This document shows, piece after piece, positions 1-10,751 of a DNA stretch of 64,000 nucleotides. Made by a program: the position numbers and the translations under genes. Each line of letters starts with the position of its first letter. The first letter of the stretch is position 1. Source of the DNA: Agroathelia rolfsii (taxonomy: Eukaryota; Basidiomycota; Agaricomycetes; Amylocorticiales; Amylocorticiaceae); assembly GCA_018343915.1 (NCBI GenBank), contig JABRWF010000002.1, positions 2,108,001 to 2,172,000 of the forward strand, given 5' to 3'. The notes below the pieces were generated by a model. It saw only the letters and a program-made list of their open reading frames with translations, had not been told where the DNA came from and did no database searches.

Positions 1-1012
1 CTGGCTACAACTCTGGGTTTGCCACCCCAATACCAAAAGCATGCCAAGGTCTTTTCAGAAATAGACTCCCAATGCTTCCCAACTAGCAAACCATATAACC
101 ACAAAATTGAACTAGTAGAAGGAGCAGAGATAAAAAGAGCAAAGGTGTACCCACTATCAATCCCAGAATTAAAAGAGTTGAATATATACTTGGAAGAAAA
201 CCTGGCCAAGGGATATATAAGAAAATCCTAAAGCCCCTATACCTCCCCTTTTTTCTTTATCCCCAAAAAGAATGGGAAACTTAGGCCTATAGTGGATTAT
301 TGTAAATTAAATAATATCACTATAAAAAATTCTTATCCACTTCCACTCATCTCTTCCATTATTGATGGACTCTTAAGGGCAAGGATATTCACCAAACCAG
401 ATTTACAATGGGGATACAACAATGTACTTATAAAAAAAAAACACCAAGAGCAAGTAGCATTCATAACTCCTTGCAGGTTGTTCAAACCCCTAGTAATGAC
501 ATTTGGCCTATGCAATGCCCCAGCCACATTCTAAGCTATGATAGACAAAATATTAGCAGACCTAATTGTATAAGGATTAGTATATGTATATATAGACAAC
601 ATTATTATTGCCACTACCAACCAGGAAGAACACTATTGCTTAGTATATGAGGTACTTAAACAATTAGCAGAAAATGACCTCTTTGCTAATTTGGATAAAT
701 GCTTATTTAAAGTACCAATGGTAGAATTCCTAGGAGTAATCATTAGCTATAATCACGTACAAATAACCAATGATAAAGTACAAGCTATCCTTAACTGGCC
801 AACTCCTACAACTGTCAAAGATATATAGAAATTCAGAGGTCTGGCAAATTACTACCAATAGTTTATCAAAAGTTTCAGTGATATAACTAAACCTCTAGAT
901 AAACTAACAGGCAAAGGCACTTAGAAATAGGAAAAGGAGGAACAAGAATCATTTAACAAGCTTAAAGAGTTATTTACCATAGCACCGGTATTAGCTATTT
1001 ACAACCACCAAC
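1..1012 (+). pseudogene. Gypsy-A1 reverse transcriptase (decayed)
   Basis: Translation gives the gypsy RT blocks in order: KKNGKLRPIVDY near 268-300, TFGLCNAPATF near 500-533, and the catalytic region at 583-606. There YIDD has become YIDN (gac at 595-597, aac at 598-600), a G-to-A change that removes the second catalytic aspartate. FLGVIISYNHVQ follows at about 727-762 and the thumb/connection motif KFRGLANYYQ at about 830-860. Stops at about 229, 532, 571, 826 and 859 are TAA/TAG and fit CAA, CAG or TGG codons hit by C-to-T or G-to-A. The reading stops at 1012, where a solo LTR entered, and resumes at 1896 in RNase H. It cannot encode active enzyme. Confidence 0.9.
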
Positions 1013-1890
1013 TGTTATGAGTCAATCTATATACTATAAATTTATTTAAGATTTCTCATTATTTTTCTAACTTTTCCCTAATTTTTCTCTATTTTTTGAT
1101 ATATAATATGTATATTACTTAAGCAGACATTATGTAAGTACTCTGATGACTAAGCAAAGTCATGTAATCAGTTATCATATGACTGGCCATTATATAACTA
1201 CTAGTCATGTGACTTATTATGTAAGCAGGTCTAGAGTATGGGTCTAGAATATGACACTATCATAGACTCACTATAGTGCAATATTGTATTATACTTAGCA
1301 CCTCTGTGCACAGACCAGGTAGAATTAGTATATAACCCTGTAGTACCTCTACCCAAAGACCCCAAATTTATTCTCTTTGTCTTCAGAGTCTCTATCTCCC
1401 CTTTTCCCCTCTCCCTCACAAATCCTCTTTGCTCTGTGCTTAGGGGTTATAAGTGTGCTTCGTGCTGTTTATAGTAGGAGTCAGCTTAGTGCTACTCCCA
1501 TGTACATGCATAAAACAGGTCTAGCCCTTGTGGTGACCATTTGCATCCGCAACAACACAAACCACATAGTGCTTAGAGCACTCAAGCAAGTAAAGACTTT
1601 GCTCTGAACTTGTTGTAGTTAAGATACCCTGCACCTCTATTAGCATATACAAGATCTTTGGTGTTGTGACAGTAGACCTCACTTGAAAGTTCAGTGAACT
1701 TAGAGTAAAGCTTGGTGACTGGAGCACTCTAAAGTGAGTGACAGTTAAAACAGGGCACAAGGTGTATATACCTGCGCATCCCAGGCCTTGGGAGTTGTAA
1801 AACAGCCATTACAGGCTACCTTGCACTTTAGAGAGGTTTACATAGGCACTGGTTGAGTTTTGGTGGCAAGAGTCAGGTGTGCTCTTAACA
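1013..1890 (+). mobile_element. Solo A-family LTR, intron-less copy
   Basis: Begins TGTTATGAGTC and ends GCTCTTAACA, with the 5 bp TSD CCAAC at 1008-1012 and 1891-1895. It has the A-family landmarks: AAATTTATTTAAG near the left end, TATATAAC at about 1331, and a leader ending CTTTGTCTTCAG at 1386. Unlike every other A LTR here, it lacks the roughly 60 bp that follow that CAG: the sequence runs straight into AGTCTC at 1387. It interrupts the RT-RNase H junction of an element of its own family. Confidence 0.92.
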
Positions 1891-1895
1891 CCAAC

Positions 1896-2910
1896 AAGAA
1901 AGTCAAATTGAGACAGACACCTCTAGATATACCACTGGAGGAGTATTCTCCCAACTGCAAGATAATAGTGAATAGCACCCTATTGCCTTCCACTCCAAAT
2001 CCATAGATGATGCACAACAAAATTATGACATCTGGGATAAAGAGATGTTGGCAATTATCTGAGCATTAGAAGAATGGTGCTACTATATCATAGGATTACC
2101 AAAACCAGTAGAAATCTGGTTAGATCACAAAAACCTAGAGTATTAGGCCACAAGCCAACACCTCAGTAGGCGATAAGTACATTGGTACTAAATCCTACAA
2201 GAATATCACTTTGTATTATACTACAAAAAAGGATCCACCAATGGGCAAGCTGATACCTTATCCTAATGACCCAATTTCTATACCAAGGATTCCCAAGATA
2301 ACCATGATATTATTGTACTCCAACCTACCCATTTTAAAATAATGGCCACAAAAAGAGGTTATATAGTAATGAAAGGAGAGAGAGAAATTTTGGCTAAGAT
2401 ACAATGAGAGAGCACCAAGCTGCTGGAATCCCTCTATTAAATAGTCAAAATTAGACCCTGACAAATAACACTGGGATTGCAAGACTAGAAAGCAGAGGAT
2501 GGTTTAGTACTGTATTGTAACAAGGTATTTGTACCACCAAAAAAGAAACTAAAAGAAAAAATTTTGGTCAAATATCACAATTCAGCACTAGTAGGATATC
2601 TAGGATGAACAAAGACTTTGGAACTTATAAGCAGAAATTACTATTGGATCAATATGACAAAAGACATAAACCAATATGTAGATTTATGTCTGCTATGCCA
2701 AGCCAATAAACTAAGTCAACAGGCTTTACCCAGACTACTACAACCTCTTCCGGTACCTAGGAAACCATAGGAATATATTACATCTGATCTGATTGTGAAA
2801 CTACCTAAATTACAAGGGTATAATTCAATCCTAGTAGTAGTAGATTAGCTTACAAAATTAGCACATTTTATACCCACCAACAAAAATATCACTGCCAAAG
2901 TTTTAGCTAA
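1896..2910 (+). pseudogene. Gypsy-A1 RNase H and integrase N-terminal region (decayed)
   Basis: Continues the polyprotein after the solo LTR. RNase H motifs are readable: HPIAFHSKS near 1978-2004, YDIWDKEMLAII near 2025-2060 and KNLEYWATSQHLS near 2131-2169 (with stops). The integrase zinc-binding domain follows at about 2574-2706, ending in the CLLCQANK pair, and then the first strand of the catalytic core (ILVVVD..TKLAHFIPT, about 2828-2880). Many TAG/TAA stops replace CAG, CAA or TGG. Copia-2a then splits the integrase at 2910, and the core resumes at 7507. Confidence 0.85.
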
Positions 2911-3099
2911 TATTGGAATAAATGGGATGAGAAAATGACTTGTATATTTAGTAGATAAAATGTATCGGTTTTATACATGTATGTTAATTGTGAGACATAA
3001 GACAAAAGAATACAAAAGAAACAAAAGAAACTATTGTTATGACGCATACAAAAAGTTTGTGCTATATTCGTAGCTGTTTATTATCCTTATTATCCAACA
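2911..3099 (-). repeat. Copia-2a 3' LTR
   Basis: 189 bp and nearly identical to the partner LTR at 7313-7501, both ending TTATCCAACA. It starts TATTGGAATAAATG, where TG has decayed to TA. The differences I can see from the partner are mostly C/T or G/A. Confidence 0.93.
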
Positions 3100-3106
3100 C
3101 TCCTCC

Positions 3107-6100
3107 TCAGCAACAAATTCCCAACATTTCCTTCAATGATTTGTAAGCAGGGCTAGGAAGGGCCTTTGTCAGGATATCGGCACGATTGATTTTGCTTGGC
3201 ATGTATGTGATGTCAATGACGCAGTTGGTGATTTATTCACAAATGAAATGATAGTAAATATCAATGTGCTTGGCACGTGAGTAGTGGACAGTGTTACGGG
3301 CGAGCTGGTTAGCGGCAGTGTTATCAGCAAAAATGGTAATGGGCTTGGTCGGTTTGGCTCCAATTGCTCATAAGAACGTGACGACCCAGGCAGCGTGATG
3401 TCCAGTGCTGCTGAGGGCCATGTATTTAGCTTCCATAGTTAACAGAGCCACGGAAGGTTATTTCTTGGAGGACCATGAGACCGGGCCGCCGCAGAGTAAG
3501 AAGACAAAACCGGTAACAGACCGGCAGTCGGTGATGTTGGAAGCCCAGTCGGCATCTGAGTAAGCAATGACATTCAGCTTGGTGGGGGTGTGAGAATATA
3601 TGATGCCGTTGTCAATGGTGCCTTGTAGGTATCTGAAAACGCATTTCACGGCATTCCAGTGAGCGTTTGTTGGCCTTGAGTTGAACTGAGAGAGGTGTTG
3701 CACGACAAATGAGATATCCAGCCGGGTGAGGATGGCCAGATAGAGTAATGTGCTGATAGCAGACTGGTAAGGTGCTTGAGTAATGGTTGCGCTATTGGCG
3801 GCTTTAGCGAGTTTTACATTAGGTTCCGCGGGTATGTCAAGTGGGAATGATATAGTCATATGATATTTCTTGAGTATAGATTTTGTGTAAGCACCCTGCA
3901 ATAGGGTGAGCTTCTGCGCGGACCAGTCCCTAGTGACCTCAATGCCGAGAATGTGCCGGACCTACCTAAGGTTGGTTGTCTCAAATTTGCTAGCTATAGC
4001 TGCCTTAGTTGCACTAAGCAGCTTGGCTGAGTCAGCAAAAATGACCATGTCATCTACGTACACAGAAATAATGACAAGCTGCGCGCTGCATGTCCTGACA
4101 TACACACAGGGGTCAGCTGCCATAGGAGTGAATCCGAGTCCAATAAATGCCTGATTTAGATTGGTGTTCCAGACCCTACCAGCCTGCTTAAGTCCATATA
4201 TTGCCCGATCCATCTTCCAAACACGTCCAGACCCATTGTTGAATCCCTCCGGCTGCTCCATATAGATATCATCCTCCAGCTTCCCATTTAGGTAAGCACC
4301 AACTACATCCATCTGATGAATTTCCATATCCCTCTCTGCCGCCATTGTAAACAACATTTGTAGTGAATTGTGACAAACCACAGGAGCAAACATCTCCTTG
4401 TAGTCAATGCCAGGCTTCTGCTCAAAACCACGTGCAACAAGTCAAGCCTTGTACTTGACAATATTCCCCTTTTCATCCCTTTTGATCTTGTAGACCCATT
4501 TGGAAGTGAGTGCTTGGCATCTGGCCGGAAGACCTACAAGTTTGAATGTTCTCCTATCCACCAACTGACCCATTTCCCGATCCATCGCCCCTTTCCACTT
4601 CTTGGCGTCCCTGCTTCTGTTAGCTTCAGACCATGTCTTTGGCTCCTCCTGTCCCTCCATAATTCCAAACACATAAGCGAAATGAATGTTATGGTGAGTT
4701 TCTTCTGCAGGTGCGTCCAAGCTGCCTTCTTTGGCTTTCTCCTTTTTGGCAAGGCGCTGGGATCAGCGTAATTTTCTGGGTTTGATTTTGATAGATAGTT
4801 TCTCATTTTGGGAATTTTCATCTCCTTCATTGTTGTCTTCATCATCTCCTTCATTGCCGTTATCTTCTGGCATCTCCTCTTCTTTGTCACAGCTTCCCTT
4901 TTTGTCGCTTTCTTCTTCATTCTCTTCCTCATCCTCATCCTCATCTTCACTAGCCTCCTCCTTTTTCTCCTCTTTTTCTTCTTTATCACAATTTCCATCA
5001 TTGTCATCTTCTTCTTCCTCCTCCTCCTGTGACCATGTGTCTTTAATCAATATTTTCTTTGATGTTACAGGACCGGGTGACGATGTGACATGATTATTTA
5101 GCATAAATGTGACGTTGCATGATGTGAGGATTTGGTGTGACTGAGGTGACCAGTAACAATGTGCAAGTAATGTTTCAGAGAATCTGGTGAAAATGAATTC
5201 ACAGGCTTTCGGTTTGAGTTTGTGACGCTTCTGGTCTGGAACATAGACCCAAATTTTTGAACCAAACGGGTGGATATGACTGATGTCGGGCTTCTTTCCC
5301 TAAAAGGCTTCATGGGGTGTGACGGTGACTAACTTTCTGTGAGGGGCACAATTCTTGATATAGCATGCATAGGCCACGGCTTCTGGCCATAGTAAGACGC
5401 TGACGTCAGCACCAAAAATCATAGCCCTTGCAGCTTTGATAAGTGTGTGGTTCATGCGCTCAGCAATGCCATTTTGGAATGATGAATGCAGAGCCATAGT
5501 CTCAATTTGGATGCCCTCCTTCCGTAAATAGTCCTGTAACTCAGAGTTAATGTATTCTTTACCATTGTCTACTCTAAGTGTTTTTATCTGCTTTTCTGTT
5601 TGGGTTAGTAGAAACGCTTTGTAAGCCTGAACAAATTTAGGAGCATTGGATTTTTGGTCCAAAAAATATACCGTTGTGTGACGGGTTGCAGCATCAGTAA
5701 ATAAAAAGAAATACCGGTATTTATTAATGCCGGTTACCCGGGCTGGTCCCCACACATCTGAAACCACAAGTTCCCCAATTTGGCGGATTTTTATAGCTAT
5801 CTCCTTTGGGATATTCTTTACATGACTCTTGGCTTGAATGCATGCTTCACACACTGTTGATTCAGGTAATTTAGTAGTAACCTTAAATCCCGTGACCATG
5901 CCCTTCTGCTGTAAATATTGCAGTGCTGGGAAATTAATGTGCCCAAGTGCCTGATGCCATTCAGCCCAGGACTGTTGCACTAGACCTTGCGGCTGTGCTT
6001 CAGTTTTAGGGCAGGTCACGGGGTAGGTCACAGGAGTGACACGCTGGGGTTCGACATGCATCTTGTAAAGGTGGCTGTCTAGCCGCTCGCCTTGAATGAT

Positions 6101-7210
6101 TGTTGTGTTGCTAGGTTTCTCGATGCCATCCATTTGGCCATCTGTCAAATAAAATGATAAACCTGCCTTTTCCATCCGTCCCAAGGAAATAAGGTTGAAT
6201 TTCATGCTTGGCACATATAAGACATCCTTAAGTGTGATTTCATATGCCTTGTCACCAACATGAGTAATGACATCAATGCTACTAGTGCCTGCAACCTTTG
6301 CAGAACCGGCGCCTTTGATTTACTTAATGTTTGATGTGGTGTAATTCCTAAAAAATGATTTATCAAATGCTACATGCACGCTGGCGCCTGTATTGCCTAG
6401 CTATAAATTCTCGTCCTTTTCACTGAGTAGGGCTTCTGCCATAATAGGAAATGACCTAGCCATGCCAGTGGCTGTGCCATCGTCCTTTTTCTTGCCCTTA
6501 GACCTACAAAATTTAGCAATATGACCCTTTTTACCACAATTAAAACATTCCACTGGTGCTTTTCCACTGTTTCGACCTCCAGTCTTACCTTTAAAAACAA
6601 GTTTGGTCTCATTGGTTCCATGCCGCGCCTAGAGCCGGTTATCTTCCTTGGTAATCTTAGACATCAGCTTCTCTGGATCTTTGTAATCCTCTCCTGACGC
6701 CGCTTTGATGAATGGCTCCCATGACTCTGGTAAAGCTGACATAAGTAAATAACAAAAATCTTCACTGGTCAACTGCTTGCTTATGAGCTGCAATTCATCT
6801 TGCTATGCTTTGAATTTGTTAATAAATTCCTCAACGGACTCACCCTCCGAACAAAAGGTTTGGTACATTTTGCGTCTAAGTGTGAGTGCCGCATAATCAC
6901 CCGTAGCCTGAAAACAATTTTTCAAAATATTCCAGGCCTGCATACCAGTTTTGGCCACAGCAAGGGTGCTGGCCACTTTCTCAGCCACACGCAATCGGAT
7001 CACCCAAAGCGCCTTCTGCTGCTTCTTTTTCCAATCCTGGCGTTCTTCATCCTTGCTCTCCTACGGTTCAGCAATTTCACCTTTTACATAACTAAGGAGC
7101 TCTAGCTCCTCAAGTACGTCTTCCATCTTCCATTTCTACGCACTATAGTTTTTGGCACCACAAAGGTGGTCCATACGGCCGAGATTGCTGGTGGAAGTGT
7201 TGTTTGACAT
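3107..7210 (-). pseudogene. Copia-2a gag-pol polyprotein with in-frame stops
   Basis: One frame of 4104 bp (1368 codons with the stop), starting at the ATG at 7210 (MSNNTS) and ending at the TGA at 3107. Domains by approximate residue: gag with zinc knuckle CFNCGKKGHIAKFC (221-235); protease with DTGA changed to NTGA (about 273); integrase HHCC (about 417-460) and core with SDVWGP, RVDNGKEY and QNGIAERMN (483-637); an acidic Glu/Asp-Lys linker (about 702-815); RT with WVYKIKRDE, MDVVGAYLNG and an intact YVDD (4049-4060 on the plus strand); and RNase H with YSDADWA. I count about 13 in-frame stops (TAG/TAA/TGA), all explainable by C-to-T or G-to-A, and no net frameshift. It is inactive but close to an active ancestor. 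Confidence 0.92.
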
Positions 7211-7293
7211 TGTTTTGGCAAGTGTCAATTAAGGGGTGAGATAAGCAGAGAGAGTTTTAAGTTATAAGCAGCAGATTTAAATGAAGTTGATTA

Positions 7294-7312
7294 GAGCGCA
7301 GGGCTCATAACC
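7294..7312 (-). other. Copia-2a primer-binding site, tRNA-Met anticodon half
   Basis: Directly against the 5' LTR, the coding strand reads GGTTATGAGCCCTGC. Its complement is an anticodon stem-loop (AGGG-CTCATAA-CC) with anticodon CAT. Drosophila copia primes from a cleaved 5' half of initiator tRNA-Met rather than from a tRNA 3' end, and this site has the same logic. Copia-2b (35122-35136) and Copia-1 (16754-16768) show the same site with decay. Confidence 0.75.
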
Positions 7313-7501
7313 TATTGAAATAAATGGGATGAGAAAATGACTTGTATATTTGGTAGATAAAATGTATTGGTTTTATACATGTATGTTAATTGTGAGACAT
7401 AAGATAAAAGAATACAAAAGAAACAAAAGAAACTATTGTTACAATGCATACAAAAAGTTTGTGCTATATTCGTAGCTGTTTATTATCCTTATTATCCAAC
7501 A
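7313..7501 (-). repeat. Copia-2a 5' LTR
   Basis: 189 bp partner of 2911-3099. It ends TTATCCAACA and is followed by the TSD copy GCTAA at 7502-7506, after which the Gypsy-A1 integrase resumes. Confidence 0.93.
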
Positions 7502-7506
7502 GCTAA

Positions 7507-8080
7507 TCTCTATGCAAAAGATGTATTCAAACTACATAGTATTCTGTCAACATGAACCTCAGATCGTGGACCCCAGTTTGCAAGCCAGGTCATGAAAGAT
7601 ATACATGCCAGTTTACATATAAAAACAGCACTATCTATAGCATATTACCTACAAAGTGATGGATAGACTAAATGAGTAAACCAGGATGTAGAACAATACC
7701 TAAGGATCTTTTATAACTATAGGCAAACAAACTGGGCTGATTTACTACTATATGCGGAGTTCATGCATAATAATTGGAAGAACAAAAGCATATGTTCTAG
7801 TGCTTTTGAACTAACCTATAGTTATATGCTAAATTAGGAAGCTAAGAATATCCAAAATGCCATCCCCGGAGCCTTCAATTGGATTGAAAATGCAAAAGAA
7901 GCACAAAAAGAGGCATAGGCAGCATTAGAGTTAGCTAGGGAATAAATGGAATAGTCTTACAATAAAGGAAAAAAGATGTTTCCAGACCTAGAGGAAGGAT
8001 AGGAAGTTTGGTTAAATACACAAAATTTAAAGCTTGATAGACCATCCAAAAAACTAAGTCAAAAATGGATTGGACCCTAT
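7507..8080 (+). pseudogene. Gypsy-A1 integrase core (decayed)
   Basis: Resumes the integrase split by Copia-2a. TSDRGPQFASQVM (about 7562-7600) holds the second catalytic aspartate. A degraded form of the usual TTYHPQTDGQTER block (about 7630-7680) should hold the catalytic glutamate but contains TAA/TAG stops. NWADLLLYAEFMHN follows, then a C-terminal stretch ending KWIGPY at the C LTR insertion. There are stops at TGG and CAG/CAA codon positions. Non-functional. Confidence 0.85.
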
Positions 8081-8916
8081 TGTCACAGGTCTATAACTAT
8101 AAAATATATCTATAACTGTGACTGTGACTTGATATAAAGGAAGTGGTACAATGGATGCTTAGGAGCATGACTAATACTATCCCTAACTTAGGGATACAAT
8201 GGCTATAGTAACTATGGTCTTAGAACAATGGAATATAATAGGAGGAGTTTAGCAAATATTATTTGAGGCTAGCAAGGACTTGGAGGAGGCTTTAGACAGT
8301 GAGAAAACAATGATAGAATTGACAAAAGAGGTCTGTGAGATGGGGAACATCTCTTAGACCTTAGTAAATTAAATACATAATTGTATACTATTGTTCTCCT
8401 ACTTTGGTACGCTTTTCTAGTTACTAATCCTTACCAAATGATTCAATATCATTCCTAGGTTCTTCCTTGATTGTTCTAATGATTATCATGATATATAGCA
8501 GTTCCTGTGTAACTGTGATAGTGCCTGAAGATGGGGAATGCAAAGTTACGCTCTTTTGTGTGATGTGACATGTGACATGTCACAACCAGCGCAACAGTAA
8601 AAAGGAGCGGAAATAATAATATTCCTGTTTCTAAGCCTTGGGCTTAGAATTAAGCTTTGACTAAATGATAAACTATGGTTTACTGTGATATACTATGACT
8701 TATAGATAATATACTATGGATATATTATGTATAATAGCCTCTACAACATGATTTATAGCTTGATAATAATAATAATAAATACTTGAGTGATTTTATGGTT
8801 ATCTTGAGTGTATGCTGAATAAACCTGGGTATATGCTTGGTAAACCTGAATATATGCTTTGTAGACATGATTAAATACTATAGTGTCTATGGCATGGTAT
8901 AACTATAGTTGTGACA
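8081..8916 (-). mobile_element. Solo C-family LTR
   Basis: 836 bp. On the plus strand it runs from TGTCACAGGT to GTTGTGACA, with TSD CCTAT at 8076-8080 and 8917-8921. It has the C landmarks: an about 25 bp palindromic GTGACATGTCAC region near 8560-8585, the block around CTCTTAGACC, and AT-rich ends. It splits the Gypsy-A1 integrase between KWIGPY and KVEKKLN. Confidence 0.92.
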
Positions 8917-8921
8917 CCTAT

Positions 8922-9337
8922 AAAGTAGAAAAGAAACTGAACAACCTAAACTACCAACTAGCTCTACCGGATAACCTTAGAATCCATAACATTTTCCATG
9001 TACACCTGCTTAAACCACACTATACATTGGACTGGCATTAAAAACCCCTACCCCCAGTAGAAGTGGAAGGAGAAGAAGAGTATAAAATAGAAGAAGTACT
9101 CAATTCAAGAATGCGATGAGGAAAACTAGAATTCCTAGTAACATGGAAAGGGTATCCAGGAGAATAAACCTAGGTTAGGGAAATGAATATGCATGCAGAT
9201 GAAGCAATTAGGGAATTTTACAAAGTAAACCCAAGTGCACCTAGGAAAATTAGTACAGCATTATTCAATCTTTTACCCTTCCAAAACTAGGAAAACTTAA
9301 CAAAATAGCAATCTAAGGTGGATTGCCCCTAAGGAGG
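8922..9337 (+). pseudogene. Gypsy-A1 integrase C-terminus and chromodomain (decayed)
   Basis: After the C LTR the frame gives RIHNIFHVHLLKP (about 8980-9020), the usual gypsy integrase end. A chromodomain follows at about 9060-9180: EEYKIEEVLNSR, then GKLEFLVTWKGYPGE, then a W-to-stop change. Chromodomains mark the chromovirus branch and in that branch can direct insertion to heterochromatin. After a short basic tail comes the PPT-like AAGGAGGGGGTAA (about 9331-9343), touching the 3' LTR. Confidence 0.88.
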
Positions 9338-9616
9338 GGGTAATGTTACAAGACAATCAGTATACTATAAATTTATTTAAGATTTCTCATTATTTTTCTG
9401 ATTTTTCTCTGATTTTTCTCTATTTTTTGATATATAACATGTATATTATATAAGCAAACATTACATAAGTACTCTGATGACTAAGCAAAGTCATGTGATT
9501 AGTCATCATGTGACTAGCCATTATGTAACCACTAGTTATGTAACTTATTATGTAAAGCAGGTCTAGAGTATGGGTCTAGAATATAACACCATCATAGACT
9601 TACTATAGTGCAATAT

Positions 9617-10563
9617 TGTCATAAGATCCTTATAACTTAGCCAAACCTAACCAGACTAGCCTGGAAGGCTGGCAAAGGAACTATACTAATATCTTTATCC
9701 TCCTCTAGCTAGGAGGTGCTATCTATGTTTTAAGACCTGAATGCAAGGTCTCCTACAAGTAAGGTCACTTTCCCAAGCAACACTCAACAATCTAGCATCT
9801 TTACAGTCCCTTAACTAGATGGGACTTGTTTATATCCCCTTAACCTTGGGGTCCAGGTGTATTATGATGGTGGGAAGAGTGATAAAACACACAAAAGAGA
9901 GAGTAGGGATAAGTGTGAGTGAGCACCACTAAGGGATAAGGCATAGCACAGCTCATATAGGTTGCTGACTAGCATACTCCTCTTACAAGCTTATATAGGT
10001 AGCTGCAAGAGAAGAAGCCTAAAGAAACTAAGACAGAGTACTAAGCACAGAGCAAAGCACTAAGGCAGACAAGTGATAAGGGCAGAGACAAAGACAAAGA
10101 CAAAGACAAAGACAAAGACAAAGTGGTCAAGCTAGATTGCAAAGGCCCTAAGGGCAGGCCTTTATATACTAGTTACAAGTATTCTAAGAATAGTCCTTAA
10201 CTCTACATCAAGGGAAATTGAAGAAAGGAAAGGAAAAGGATTAATAGAGTTAGAAGAGAAGTATAGTATAAGAAAGGATTAAAGATGAAAGAAGCATCAA
10301 TAATTAAAGAAGGAAATCAATGATATACATTAAAAGATCTAGAATTATATCTAAATATAACATAGTACTATGTAAATAATACAACAAGAAACCAGAAAAT
10401 AAAGAAGTATATCCTGTATACTTAAGTCAAAAGATAAAAACATAAGAAAAATAGCGAAAAATAAGGAAAAATTAGAGGCATACTGCCAACCCATAGAAAC
10501 ATATCTGTTTACATAGAAAATATGTCAGCCATTCTACAATAGCATGTCTGCCATCTCATAACA
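9617..10563 (-). mobile_element. Solo B-family LTR with hexamer repeat
   Basis: 947 bp, plus strand TGTCATAAGATCC to CATCTCATAACA, TSD AATAT at 9612-9616 and 10564-10568. It matches the B copies at 18367 and 49299 in reverse. A run of GACAAA units lies at 10086-10123, the reverse of the CTTTGT run just after the predicted transcript start in the other copies. Confidence 0.93.
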
Positions 10564-10632
10564 AATATTGCATCATACTTAGCACCTCTATGCACAGACC
10601 ACATACCAGGTGCACAGACTAGGTAGAATTAG

Positions 10633-10678
10633 TATATAACCCTGTAGTGTCTCTACCTGAAGACCCCAGATTTGTTCT
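10633..10678 (+). promoter_or_regulatory. A-family LTR promoter and predicted transcript start
   Basis: TATATAA at 10633-10639, with AGATTTGTTCT (10668-10678) starting exactly 35 nt downstream, a normal TATA-to-start distance. The same pair occurs in all A LTRs here; other copies read AGATTCATTCT or AGATTCGTTCT, so the ancestor probably had a CpG. The 11-mer is complementary to the site just after the A-family 5' LTR (51810-51820, and 27652-27662 reversed). The start is inferred from spacing, not observed. Confidence 0.6.
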
Positions 10679-10690
10679 CTTTGTCTTCAG

Positions 10691-10751
10691 GTAAGCACAG
10701 TAGTGCTTTGTATTAAATAGCTAACTAACATAATAAAAACTTTGTCTTCAG
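10691..10751 (+). other. Predicted spliceosomal intron in A-family LTR leader
   Basis: 61 bp: GTAAGC at the 5' end, CTAACTAAC as branch site about 30 nt before the end, and TTCAG at the 3' end. The exon before it ends CTTTGTCTTCAG and the intron itself ends with the same 12 bases, so it is bounded by a direct repeat. The A copy at 1013-1890 lacks exactly this segment. A splice and a repeat-mediated deletion would give the same product. Confidence 0.6.

Larger units (their letters stand above)
2911..7501 (-). mobile_element. Copia-2a: full-length Ty1/copia retrotransposon
   Basis: A complete 4591 bp element on the minus strand with 189 bp LTRs (2911-3099 and 7313-7501) and the 5 bp TSD GCTAA (2906-2910 and 7502-7506). 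It holds a primer-binding site at the 5' LTR, one gag-pol frame, and a purine tract (TGAGGAGGAG on the coding strand) against the 3' LTR. Domain order gag, protease, integrase, RT, RNase H places it in Ty1/copia. It split the integrase of Gypsy-A1. A second copy, Copia-2b, lies at 29931-35325. Both LTRs read TA for the expected TG at their left genomic ends. Confidence 0.95.

Noticed and set aside
4808..5032. Hydrophobic 74-codon plus-strand frame that looks like membrane segments
   Set aside because: Also antisense of the Glu/Lys-rich linker; present identically in Copia-2b at 32632-32856.
4731..5093. Open frame of about 120 codons rich in Ser/Leu, plus strand
   Set aside because: It is the antisense of the acidic linker of Copia-2a; GAA/GAG repeats read backwards give Ser/Phe/Leu. 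The same shadow occurs at 32606-32917.
7294..7312. A tRNA-Met gene
   Set aside because: Only the anticodon stem-loop part is present, and it sits exactly at the LTR edge as a primer-binding site.
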